Below are positions 36,379-45,796 of a stretch of DNA of 64,000 nucleotides, in pieces; the stretch's first letter is position 1; each line of letters opens with the position of its first letter. A program made the translations under genes and the position numbers. The stretch is from Echinarachnius parma (taxonomy: Eukaryota > Echinodermata > Echinoidea > Clypeasteroida > Echinarachniidae), in assembly GCA_037951105.1 (NCBI GenBank), contig JBAMJV010003083.1, positions 1 through 64,000 of the forward strand. The letters run 5' to 3'. A model generated the notes under the pieces. That model was not told the DNA's origin. It searched no databases and saw only the letters and a program-made list of their open reading frames with translations.

Positions 36379-36931
36379 CTACAAACAAGAGAACATAGAG
36401 AGAGAGAGATAGAGAGAGACACACAGCACACAGAGACATGGTGTGTACAAACACATGGTTACATGGACCTGAGATTGGTTACGTAAGGAATCTCACAATT
36501 AACAAGTCTTGTTCACTATGAACAGATCTTGACAATACCCAAGTAGTTAAAGATTATTTTGAGTACTTTCAACAAAATCTCATGAAATTCCATGAAATTA
36601 GTAGATATTTAACATGGCATAAGTATCATCAGCAAAACAAAGTTGAAATACGTAACAAATGCTAAGTATTCTTGTAAATGTACTCGTGTGTGTGGCGCCT
36701 GGCCATGCTGCAATGCAAATCACGTCTCTGTGATGTGTTTTAAAAGTATACATGATCTTTGGCAAATTTGGAGTTATTTTGACAAACCATCAATAATAAA
36801 TTTGAATTTTAATATTTTATCTGACAAAAAAAAAATGACCCCACACACGCAAAACACCTATTTCCTTTCAGTAAAATATTAAGATGGGTGCAGGAAGGAA
36901 GACATTTCCACTCATGACATTGTACACATTA

Positions 36932-37143
36932 AGCCCGGCGCAGACAGAGCCGACTCGACCCGATCCCACTGGTTTCAATCAGGCTAGAGTTGGGCCCGGT
37001 CGGTCGGAGCAGATTTATCGTGTTGAATCGGCCCCAACTGACATCCAACTGTCTCTCGACTGGCAAAATGTGTGTCGCGAGGCCCTGAAAACTGAGCCGA
37101 TCGGAATGAAAACCAGTCAAGTCGGCTCTGTCTGCGCCGGGCA
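36932..37143. mobile_element. Harbinger-like hairpin MITE, copy 3
   Basis: It starts AGCCCGGCGCAGACAG and ends CTGTCTGCGCCGGGC(A), with TTA on both sides. The interior matches 24945-25166 closely (GTTGGGCCCGGTCGGTCGG, CGACTGGCAAAATGTGTGTC). Confidence 0.88.
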
Positions 37144-38028
37144 TTAGTGAGTGGAAGAGCACAGAGAATGAAAGGACAAGGGAACAGATTACTTTGATAG
37201 TTCATCAATCATCATAAGTTTGTGTTCATATTAAACACTAAAGGGGAAAAGGGAAATCAAAGTTGTCTTTCATTGACAGCTCCTGCAAAGGAAAATGCAT
37301 AACATGTCAAATTAGGAAAACAGTACATAAAAAATACGCAAACAATGTACGTCAAGAGATACATCAATATGAATGCTGTGTTCAACAATAATTTGCTTTG
37401 ATGTGATAGCCTTGTTAAATACACATTTTAAAGTATGAAAGACAATGTATACCTTATAATATCTTTATGTATAATCATGGGTAAGACAAATAACAACAAC
37501 ATTCGGTTTCAGACTTTAATGCAGACAAAGTTTTACATATAAATGAAAACAGAACTGGCATTTTGACTGATACATGCACAAGCACACAGAACTTTGTATT
37601 TCCATGATGTAAAGTGTATGTTATAACAACACAAGAACTGTACAAGGGTTCTGACTAGGGGCAAACATTAAACGTTGGTTGCAACATAACCAGCCTCATA
37701 ACCAGGAGGGTTAGGGTTCATGACTCCCATTCAGGTCATGCTACACACCCACGATGTAAGTAGGAAGTTATAACCAAAGAAGCTGAATCTAGCTTATACT
37801 ACACAACACATAAGCGGTGTTAGTGCCTTATAGGCGTGACTTGTCACTCATGATGCCATTGCAATGGTTGCACTAGAGTGCTTACAAGGGCACTGTGCGA
37901 TCTGCTCTAGATTGATACAGGGGCACTGTGATATCTGCTGGAGATTCATACAGAGGCATGTGGTTCTGGCTAGGAAGAATCATGACAGGGCCTAGACTGG
38001 AAGATGGCTGGTACTGGAAGAGAGGACT
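37144..38028. other. CELF intron, no gene recognised
   Basis: Intron 3' of the 38148 exon. There are short direct repeats around 37880-37935 (AGGGCACTGTG-ATCTGCT). No coding sequence is seen. Confidence 0.5.
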
Positions 38029-38096
38029 AGGACCTACCTGATGAACCTGGGATGATGCCTATGATGTTGTTGCCATGGTAACACTATGGAGCTAGC
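38029..38096 (-). pseudogene. Decayed copy of the 38148-38312 exon's donor end
   Basis: On the minus strand this reads a peptide like GNNIIGIIPGSS followed by CAG|GTAGGTCC, parallel to GNSIMGLTPGSS and CAG|GTAGGTCC of the true exon about 110 bp away. The donor is perfectly kept. The nearest AG acceptors give lengths that would shift the frame, so an expressed exon is unlikely, but it could serve as an alternative donor. Confidence 0.75.
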
Positions 38097-38147
38097 TAGA
38101 GATTGGGAATAAGAAGCAAGGGTTTGAGACAAAGGTCTTGGACCTAC

Positions 38148-38312
38148 CTGATGATCCCGGTGTGAGTCCCATGATGCTATTTCCCTGTGCAGCTGCGAGT
38201 AGCGCCTGGTTCTGCGCTAATGATCCCTGGGCCTGGCCACTGTTGTTATTCTGCTGCTGGTTGACTGCGGAGGCTAGGGCTGCTAGCTGGGGCATGGTGA
38301 GGGCTGGCTGGC
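38148..38312 (-). CDS. CELF: CELF linker exon, Ala/Gln-rich
   Basis: A 165-nt exon with acceptor TTCCCCTGCAG and donor CAG|GTAGGT, phase 1 at both ends. It encodes GQPALTMPQLAALASAV, NQQQNNNSGQAQGSL, AQNQALLAAAQG and NSIMGLTPGSS. The LAALASAVNQQQ stretch matches the style of the vertebrate LQNLAALAAAASAAQ block that follows the start of the linker. A shortened, degraded copy of the last ~40 nt and the donor lies 110 bp downstream at 38029-38096. Confidence 0.93.
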
Positions 38313-39394
38313 CTGCAGGGGAAGAGGAATATTCATGGCCTTGCATGAACAGAGAGATAGAGAGAGAGAGAGGTATCACAGCGTGCACGGGGGTTGAGGG
38401 ATGGGCAAGGCAAGAACACATGCTACAATAGACCATGGGCTAACATATATGCCAATGGCCATCAAACATACCCATTTTAGAGTGAGGGGCATTCTCATCA
38501 GTGTATGCACACATCAAATCAGTAATTACTTTAGTCTCTCAATTAAAGTCCTTAGAATATATAGACTTGGACCTAAAAGCCAAGTTATGCAAGACCTGTG
38601 CAGATCCAGAATCTCGCCCAAGACTGATCTCGTATACACCACCCTGTACAGAGCAAGCAAGGTTCCAAATTCCCCACAACTGTTGGTGACTCCATGCATG
38701 TGATGAGGGCATGTGATTGAGGGAACCCAGCACAGACTGTCCAGCATGTTGTGAAGGATTGTACTCTGGGGGGTTCCACAGTTAGGATAAGCCAACAATA
38801 AAAATCTGACCTGGCCTAGCTTACTAACTTTGACTCCAGTTTACAGATTGTGCATATTTTACTAAATAAACACTTCATATTCATGTATGGAATTATCTAT
38901 TCCCAACTACATGCAAGTTATGATAATAATGAATACAGGGCAAAATTGCAACGGTAAATAAATAACATCCATTGGCATGGGGTTAGGGTTAAGAGTGTCT
39001 TGCACATGCTAACAATGTAAGAGCAAAGGAAAACTTCAAGATAACATAGTGTTCTTACATTTATAAAGTAATAAGTGCAATGTTGTAACAAATATTTAAA
39101 ACAATTACAAGAACATTTAAAAAGAGCAGAGGAGGAATACATTTGTAGGTAGAAACTTCTTCCGGTAGCCTAAATCACATAGGACTCTATTAGATCTACA
39201 CAAACTGAACAAACACTGAATCCATATGATGGGCTCCAGGATTGATTGATTGATTTCCACTTATATGACTTCTTAGTGACATTTATGGTGAAGCACTTCA
39301 ATCAAAAGTGGTGTTACGAGGGTGTTAACATTCAATATTTTTTAATTGTATCTTGTAATTTTGGCCCAACTCAAGAATGCTTACAGTAAACCAT
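38313..39394. other. CELF intron, no gene recognised
   Basis: Intron between the 38148 and 39666 exons. The open frames at 38401-38798 overlap on both strands and have no family signature. Confidence 0.5.
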
Positions 39395-39640
39395 TAATCC
39401 ACTCTCTTCCCAGGTGGATACAGTAAATGGGGACCCAGTAGGAGTGGAACATGTACAAAATTGTACTTGTATACCATTTAGTTGACCCTGTGCCTGCCAG
39501 AATGCCTTGCTCCCAAGGGAGTAGAGAGTGCACATCAAGTGCATACTGACTGTGGTGTGTGCAATGATCAGGGTGATTATAATAATAATGGTAAAGCACT
39601 GAGAGATGATGATCAATCATAGAAGGCACTATATAATGGA
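39395..39640 (+). mobile_element. 5'-truncated tRNA SINE copy
   Basis: It shares with 16266-16568 the body CCCAGGTGGATACAGTAAATG and ACCCAGTAGGAG, the TAAAGCACTGAGAGATGAT block and the GGCACTATATAATGG tail. The tRNA head is absent. Confidence 0.65.
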
Positions 39641-39665
39641 GTATGTAATTATTCTAGCATCATAC

Positions 39666-39789
39666 CTGGTAGTTGTAAGTTGCCGAGGTTTGACATGTTT
39701 GACATGTTTGCCATGTTTGCCATGTTGCCTCCTGAGCCCCCTGTACCACTGGCTGCTGCTGCCTGCTGGGCCAGCTGCAAGAATGCATT
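39666..39789 (-). CDS. CELF: CELF linker exon with alternative acceptors (15 nt apart)
   Basis: The exon runs from phase 0 to phase 1 (donor CCAG|GTATGA). Using the upstream acceptor (CCAAAGCAG) it starts NAFLQLAQQAAAAS; using a second AG 15 nt later (TTCTTGCAG) it starts LAQQAAAAS. Both keep frame. The rest is GTGGSGG followed by a repeated NMAN/NMSN run and LGNLQLPG. The position corresponds to the YLALLQQ / ALYLQLLQQ junction of vertebrate CELF1/2, where a four-residue LYLQ insertion is alternatively spliced. The upstream acceptor also has an overlapping NAG (AAAG/CAG). Confidence 0.92.
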
Positions 39790-40153
39790 CTGCTTTGGAC
39801 GAGGCAACGCAAACAAACACAAAGCAAAATGTAAGTATACAGGAGAATTGTGTACAAACAATTTGATCTTAGGTGGAGGGAGATAAACAGAAACAGCTAA
39901 CAAAATATTAATTAGTATACTGGAATATATTGACATAGTCTAGGGGGTATTGGGTAAAACCAGTTACTGTGCCTGTTTGACTAACTGCAATGATTTAAGC
40001 TTTGTAAAAGCTGATGACAATAAAAAATTTTAAAATGGCAAATATAAATATGTATACAAATAGTACGTTTAGGAAACTTCTGCTCGGTGTCGCAAAAACA
40101 AAAGCAAGAATAATGTAACTCTTTAACAATGTTTTGGGGTAATATACTTGATT

Positions 40154-40243
40154 AATCCATTCAAGACTGGTCCCGAAAATAATTGGGCTTGGGTCTATAG
40201 AGAATACATGTTATAGCAAATCAGTCAGTCCTGAACGGGTTAA
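40154..40243. mobile_element. TTAACCC-type short MITE (intact)
   Basis: This ~90-bp element starts TTAATCCATTCAAGACTG and ends CAGTCCTGAACGGGTTAA, with GGGTCTATAGAGAATACATG inside. Fragments of the same family appear near 24884, 31427, 45381, 45911, 50877 and 55125. Confidence 0.8.
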
Positions 40244-40279
40244 GCAGAGACTACTGTATGTATATGTAGAAAAGAGCTA

Positions 40280-40455
40280 CCAACATTGAAATTCAACAAT
40301 CGGGAAGATTTAGGTAACATTTATAAGAAATCAGGGAGATATCTATCAAACGCATACAATGAATATCATCTCTTAATAATCAGGGATATTGGCTGAAGGG
40401 ATGGAATCTGATGCAGTAATCTTGGGTCTATTTTCAGGGAGTCTCCTGCAAACAA
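40280..40455. repeat. Dispersed repeat, copy also at 43225-43410
   Basis: Both copies share TTGAAATTCAACAATC-GGAAGATTTA, AAATCA-GGAGATAT, ATAATCAGGGA-ATTGG and AGGGAGTCTCCTGCAAA in the same orientation and spacing. Ends are unclear. Confidence 0.7.
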
Positions 40456-40497
40456 TGAGGGAAACTTGGCAGGTCTTGAAGCAGAGTATAAACTTAC

Positions 40498-40689
40498 AAT
40501 GATGTATGGGTTGTTGAGACCACCCCCGCCACCACCGCCGCCTCCACCTCCTTGTTGGTTCATACCACCCAGGCACGCCATTTGTAATAGGTTGTTGTAG
40601 CACATCTGTTGCGCCATTTGTTGTAACTTCTTCTGCTCTTTTTCTTTCTGTGTGTCTGCAAACTTGACTACTAACTTTGACGTACAACC
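40498..40689 (-). CDS. CELF: CELF exon: end of RRM2 and start of linker, with polyglycine run
   Basis: A 192-nt exon, phase 0 at both ends (acceptor ATGTTGCAG, donor ATT|GTAAGT). It begins [21 protein letters not shown], the universally conserved last strand of CELF RRM2 and the lysine-rich tail (vertebrate [20 protein letters not shown]). It goes on with LQQMAQQMCYNNLLQMACLGGMNQQ and eleven glycines. The glycine run uses mixed GGN codons, so it is not a simple slippage tract. The preceding exon in frame must end in phase 0, which the RRM2 exon at 42940-43071 does not. Confidence 0.96.
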
Positions 40690-41208
40690 CTGCAACATGG
40701 AAGAAATCAAAACGGTATACATTGTGACTGGGTTACTCTTTAATATGGTAAGAGGTAAGTTTGTTGTAGCTACTTTGCTCCTTATATTTCCATGTCTGCA
40801 ATTTTGAATAACAAATATCATGGACAACCCTGCAAGGAAGCAACAACAATACATCAAATTGTTACTAGCTCATAAGATCAAACGTGCGGCCGCACGCGCA
40901 GTCCACTTATGTTGACTGCTGGGGTTTTTTTGGCAGCAAGATTATTCTTTAAAACTCCCCAGTCTTCACTTACTAACAGACACATAGCCAAATATCAGTA
41001 GGCAAAATGTCCCCCTTTTCTACATAAATATTTATTCCCTTTTTTCATACGAAGTCTTCTTAATCATGACATCAATGTACATCACATAATACCATTGCTA
41101 TTTTAAAGAGACGATTTAGTGTGAGATTAGGAAAGGAAAGGATTGTGTTAGTTGTAACTTACATCCATTATCCGTTAATGATAACTATATTACCTCTCTT
41201 ATTCGCAG

Positions 41209-41267
41209 ACAGGGGGGAGATGGTCTGGACGATCTCGATGAATTTCTGGTGCCTCAATCCAGCTGTT
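41209..41267 (+). other. Splice-bounded exon-like interval of uncertain strand
   Basis: On the plus strand a 59-nt stretch lies between TTATTCGCAG and GTAAGT and reads QGGDGLDDLDEFLVPQSS. On the minus strand nearly the same stretch (41194-41262, 69 nt) lies between ACAACAG and GTAATA and reads GLRHQKFIEIVQTISPLSAN. Its base composition is coding-like amid AT-rich intron. I do not recognise either peptide, and the minus version has the wrong length for the missing RRM2 exon. Confidence 0.25.
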
Positions 41268-41369
41268 GTAAGTTTAAATTTTAAATTTATTCCCCCTTTT
41301 GTTTTTTTCAAAGACTTATTTTTGTTTACAAGAGGACCATATTCATGGTATGCAACACTGACTATCAAT

Positions 41370-41753
41370 TTAAAGGGATCTAGTAACTTTGTTGACATGT
41401 GTCAAAAAGTGATGAAGAGGTTGATACAATGTGATATTGTTGTTATCTGATATGTCCATTGGGTGTTGTGTGAAAATTTCAAGTTAAATGGACGTTATAT
41501 GGCCGAGCAAAAATGCAAAGTGATGTTCACAAACTCATTGCACTCACTTTGTACACGGTTTTCGCGATCCGTTGGATTATTTAACATCTGAACACTTCAA
41601 TAGTAAATATCTTTTTAACGAAAGGGAAATTTGAAAAACAGAAACCTGTCCCATGATTTTATTGTTTACTAGTACGAATACAACAAGGTATGAGTGAACC
41701 GCTAGAATTCCAATTGGATTGAGGCTTTGGACAATGTTACTAAGTCCCTTTAA
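41370..41753. mobile_element. TTAAAGGGA MITE, 384 bp, complete
   Basis: It begins TTAAAGGGATCTAGTAAC and ends GTTACTAAGTCCCTTTAA, giving ~18-bp imperfect terminal inverted repeats. It is homologous to 13813-14193 (inverted) and 798-1142. TTAA at both ends may be the target duplication. Confidence 0.88.
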
Positions 41754-42058
41754 ACTAATAATGGTTGGACAATAAATGGTCAATAATGAATTTCATTGTG
41801 GAAATAAAATTGTGTGAATGAAAAAATAACAAATAATGCAAATTTAGGACAATACCATGTTTTAATGTTGAAAAAATGTAAGTCAAGATTTTAAAGAATA
41901 TTTTGCATCTATAGAATTAGTCTTTTCCAAGCAAAAAAATTGTTGATAAATAGGCAAAATGTATTTAGGCATTAATTGCATTATATAATAAAGATCTCAA
42001 ACTAATCTTAGAATGGAACCAAGCTAGTGTAGTTTTTTTATTATGGGCCCAGTGATTT

Positions 42059-42484
42059 ATGTATGAACACTATAGAATGGCTAGAAATGTAGGGGTAAAA
42101 TGTTGGGTCTACCTTTGTGTCCACCCATCTGATCCTGTAATACGTGACGCTCCTGTGGTGTGACTGAGGAGCAAACATGACCCAGAAATCATTCTCTAGT
42201 GAATTCATTTGACTATTTTTGTTAAAAGAGAACACAGTTCTCTATACATCAACTCTATGTGTATTAGACCTTTTAAGAAGGAACATGTTAAAGTTGGCTA
42301 GATACCAACACTATGGAATTGCTAGAGATGTAGGGGCTTATAGTAGAATGTTGTTGGAATCTGTAATATGGGACACTCCTCTGTGTGACTGAGGGCCAAG
42401 CATGACCATTAGGAAATCTTCTAGTGATTTAATTGTTTACTATCTATTACAGATCACACTTCTCCTGTATCAACTCTATGGTTA
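42059..42484 (-). pseudogene. Tandem pair of decayed RRM2 exon copies
   Basis: Two ~240-bp and ~185-bp units share flanks (ACACTAT-GAAT-GCTAGA-ATGTAGGGG at their low end, CATCAACTCTATG at the high end). Each contains a degraded copy of the donor-side part of the 42940-43071 exon. Copy one (42113-42196) keeps GTCATGTTTGCTCC, GATCAGATGGGTGGAC and a donor AAAG|GTAGAC but has frame-breaking changes. Copy two (42353-42425) has lost the donor. Both share CTCAGTCACAC where the real exon has CTTCGGCCACAT, so one decayed copy gave rise to the pair. Confidence 0.8.
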
Positions 42485-42898
42485 TTAACCCATCAAGGAC
42501 GAAGCCCCACATATTTGTGGTTCGGTAGTCCTACATTTGAGCAAAAAGATGACAGGTTATATGAAGTATACAAGGAGAAAGAGCATAAAGAGCATACATT
42601 TTGTTACTGTACCTTCTTTCATTATTGTTTTATGATTTTTATTATTACATATATCACTATAAATTAGGAAAATCCTTAAATTGGCAACACATTGTCATAT
42701 TTTAAAAACAGATTTTGGCATACAAATTGGTAACTTTGTGGCAAAATTACTGAATAATTGTCTAAAATTTTAATAACTAAATATTTTCCACCTATTTTTA
42801 CGTAATTAAAAGGCAGAACAAAATTAAGATTTGCCGATTTGTTAAGGGAAATAATTATAAATTTTGCCTTGAAATAGCTGTCGTCCTTGATGGGTTAA
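42485..42898. mobile_element. TTAACCC-ended MITE, 414 bp
   Basis: The left end TTAACCCATCAAGGACGA is matched in reverse by TCGTCCTTGATGGGTTAA at the right end (18 bp). It lies between the RRM2 exon and its decayed copies. The interior is AT-rich and non-coding. Confidence 0.88.
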
Positions 42899-42939
42899 GA
42901 TATTAGGAAGTAACATGATATCTAACGTTTGCTACATAC

Positions 42940-43071
42940 CTTTGTGTCCGCCCATCTGGTCCCTTAGTATGTGACACTCCTCTATGTGGCCGAAGGGGGC
43001 AAACATGACCCTGACGTCGTTCTCATCACACTTCTTGGAAAGCATGCCTACAAACAGCTTCCTCTCCTCCA
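42940..43071 (-). CDS. CELF: CELF exon: first half of RRM2
   Basis: A 132-nt exon with acceptor CCCCCTGCAG and donor AAAG|GTATGT, phase 1 at both ends. It encodes [19 protein letters not shown], containing the RNP2 motif KLFVGM. It then reads [20 protein letters not shown] and MGGHK, aligning throughout with vertebrate [38 protein letters not shown]. RNP1 (GCAFVTF in homologues) would begin the next exon, which is not found before 40689. Two degraded copies of the last ~85 nt lie downstream at 42113-42196 and 42353-42425. Confidence 0.97.
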
Positions 43072-43450
43072 CTGCAGGGGGACCCATAGAGATAAAGTAG
43101 GGGTGGAGGCAGATGGGAGGGAGAAATAAAGTAATGTTACCGTCCTCAAAGGGAGAAGGGTCATTTGGTTGGTCCAATGGGCAAGTCAATCAGTCCGTCA
43201 ACCAATTGATCAGTTGCTGGGCTACCATCATTGAAATTCAACAATCAGGAAGATTTAGGGAAATTTCATCAGAAATCATGGAGATATATCTTGAATGCAT
43301 GCAACCTATTTTCAATAATATTGCAATAATCAGGGAGATTGGTCAATGGGTTAAAATCTGATGCATTAATCTTGGTCTACTTTTAGGGAGTCTCCTGCAA
43401 AGTCGGGGAGACTAAACAGCTCTACAGTTGGCACCAAGGCTGGTAGTCAA

Positions 43451-44007
43451 TTAAAGGGATAGTTGAGTTCTGGTAGAGAGAGTACAGTTTTAGTCAAACT
43501 GAATTTTAGTAACCAAAACCTGCACCATTACATTACAAACTAATACAGTAGTTATAACTCCACCATGCTCAAAAGGAATACAAAATTGCAAACGACCAAG
43601 TAAAAAGCCTGTTATCATTCAAAAATAGCTGTTTAAACGAAAGAGGGCGCTTTCAAAAACGAATTTGTTTAAACCATTTTAAATAAAATGATGTTTTGGT
43701 GAAATATTGATTAGATAGAGAGATAATGAACAACTATCTAAAAACCTCTATTGAAAATTTTTGAAAAGAGGAAGCATTTTAAATCAAATTTTAACGGCTG
43801 GTTCGAACACTTGTGGGGCCCCACATTAATTACAAATGGTTATGTTTATGGATATTTTGGCCGTTTCTGAACCGATTTTGTTCAAATAAAGTTTATTCTG
43901 CCATTAAAATTGTATGCTCTTTCAAATTTGACACTCAGTTTTTCATTATCTCACAAAAAAAAATTTTGTGTAGCGCCCTCTCTACCAAAACTCAACTATC
44001 CCTTTAA
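43451..44007. mobile_element. TTAAAGGG-family MITE, 557 bp, complete
   Basis: It starts TTAAAGGGATAGTTGAG and ends CTCAACTATCCCTTTAA, with ~28-bp terminal repeats extending through TTTTGGTAGA. The right half is repeated at the start of the window. It is non-coding. Confidence 0.88.
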
Positions 44008-45529
44008 CTAGGCTAAGAAATTTATCAAACCCCAACTTAAAATCATATTTTAGTTTTTTTCACTATTGTGATATTACATTTTGGGGAAAATTTAAAGTTA
44101 CTGAATCAAATCCCAATTTAGGAGGTAATTTAGGTCAAAGAATAAGTAAATTGTGTAAGCGACATAATTATTAAATTGAATGCCAGCCCAAGTATACAAC
44201 ATAAATGAATGCATTTACAAAACCACCAACTTCATAATGCAAACATTGTACATACAAATAGTTAATTCATATTTTTGAGCAAACATACACATGGTGAATT
44301 GTGATAGCAAGGATAGCTTGAATATGAGACAAACCAATTCATTCCCATTATTCTGAAGCTTTCTCAGCCGTTTGCTCTTGGGAGAACACCGAAATGTTGA
44401 AGGGTTAATATTGGTCACAACAAGTCATTTAGTTGCCTTGTTTTCACCATCCTGTCTACATTCTCTCAATATGGACTTTTCATGAAAAGCTTCTATCAGA
44501 GATTTTGCTTTCCAGCTGGAAATTTTTTAGCAAACAAGAGCCAAATAATCATAAACTAAACATTTTAAAAAAGTATCTGGGATTATGTTTAGTCAAGAAA
44601 GATGAATATAACTTGCATACTCCCTGCAAACATGCTGTTGACTACAGTATATAGTTATAAATGGATTAAAAACACTGAAATGTTCTGCTAAACAACTGTA
44701 TGGTTCAAGTAACATGAATTCCCTGTTGTACTCTCAATAACATTCACACATAAGAAGGGAGTCAGCTTCAACTGCTTTCTTATCAATAGTGTAAAAATCT
44801 ATCAAATGTCAGATATTATTCATGTAGAGCATTGAAACATAACATTCCTTTTATATTCTCAATATCATCATGCATAAGAAGGAACTTATTGAGGTCTGGG
44901 ATTTCATGTCACTTGAAAAAATGTTAGTTGTTGAGCAGAAATTATGAATAATTTATTTTATTATTTTAGAGGTTGCCTAGAGAGAAGCCCCATATTCAAA
45001 ATGAAAATCATATTTCATATTTGAAAAATTATCTTTTCAATGAAAGTCCTAAATGTGCATGCACTATACTACATGTGAGCTACGCCTACAGTCTATCCAG
45101 ATAGCATAACATATCTACACTACCACCATAAAACACAGCTACACTGGTTACTTGATGATGGGTCTACATCCATTCGGTCTACTTCCATTTTGTCTACCAG
45201 AAAGAAACAAATTATCAGAATTCAGAGTCTTATAATTATGATTAGGGTTAGAGTTAGGTTTTGGGTTGGGTTAGGGTTAGGAGTTGGTGAAATGAAAATT
45301 ATAGGCATTTGGTAGTAGACCAAATGAGTTGTAGACCAAGCAAAACAAAAACAAATAAACTGCACACCCACTAAACACTTAACCTGTTCAGAACTGGTCC
45401 CAATCATATTTGGGGTTTGATCTAGATGGCAAATGCTATTATTCCAAAATCAATTAGTCTTATTCTTATTCTTCTTCTTCCAATTTCATTACAATCCTCT
45501 GGTAGAGTATTGTCTTACTGTTGTGTGGT
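44008..45529. other. CELF intron, no gene recognised
   Basis: It includes TTAGGGTTAG-like repeats (about 45241-45280) and a TTAACCTGTTCAGAACTGG MITE fragment at ~45380. No coding sequence is seen. Confidence 0.5.
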
Positions 45530-45599
45530 ACTGAAGTGCAGTGTGCAGAACCAAATGAGAGAGCCATGTGTCATTTGGTTCTGCACACTGCACTTTAGT
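45530..45599. repeat. 29-bp near-perfect hairpin
   Basis: The arms 45530-45558 and 45571-45599 are inverted repeats with one mismatch, around CAGTGTGCAGAACC, separated by a 12-nt loop. It could be a small MITE or a hairpin RNA source. Confidence 0.85.
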
Positions 45600-45618
45600 C
45601 TTGAACAAGTTACAATAA

Positions 45619-45796
45619 GGGGCCATCTACAAAGTACGTACGCAGAGAGGGGGTGGGGGGGGGGGGGGGGGGGGGGGTTAAAGCTGATGCGTACGCACCA
45701 TTCAACCACGTGTATACAAAGTGCGTACAGGGGGGGGGGGGGGGGGGGGGGTCAATTTCGGACCCAAAATTGCGTACATACTTTGTAGATGGCCCC
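45619..45796. mobile_element. MITE with GGGGCCATCTACAAAGTA ends and G tracts
   Basis: The left end GGGGCCATCTACAAAGTAC is matched by ACTTTGTAGATGGCCCC at the right. Two inner CGTACGC motifs and two runs of ~25 G are present. Open frames of polyglycine or polyproline here come from the tracts. Confidence 0.85.

Noticed and set aside
36017-36454. 145-codon minus-strand open frame across the exon and microsatellite
   Set aside because: Only the 36250-36378 part is CELF exon; the rest translates CAGA/GAGA repeats and intron.
41194-41262. Minus-strand splice-bounded interval as the missing RRM2 exon
   Set aside because: Length is 69 nt where 3n+2 (about 80) is required, and the peptide lacks GCAFVTF and the conserved helix.
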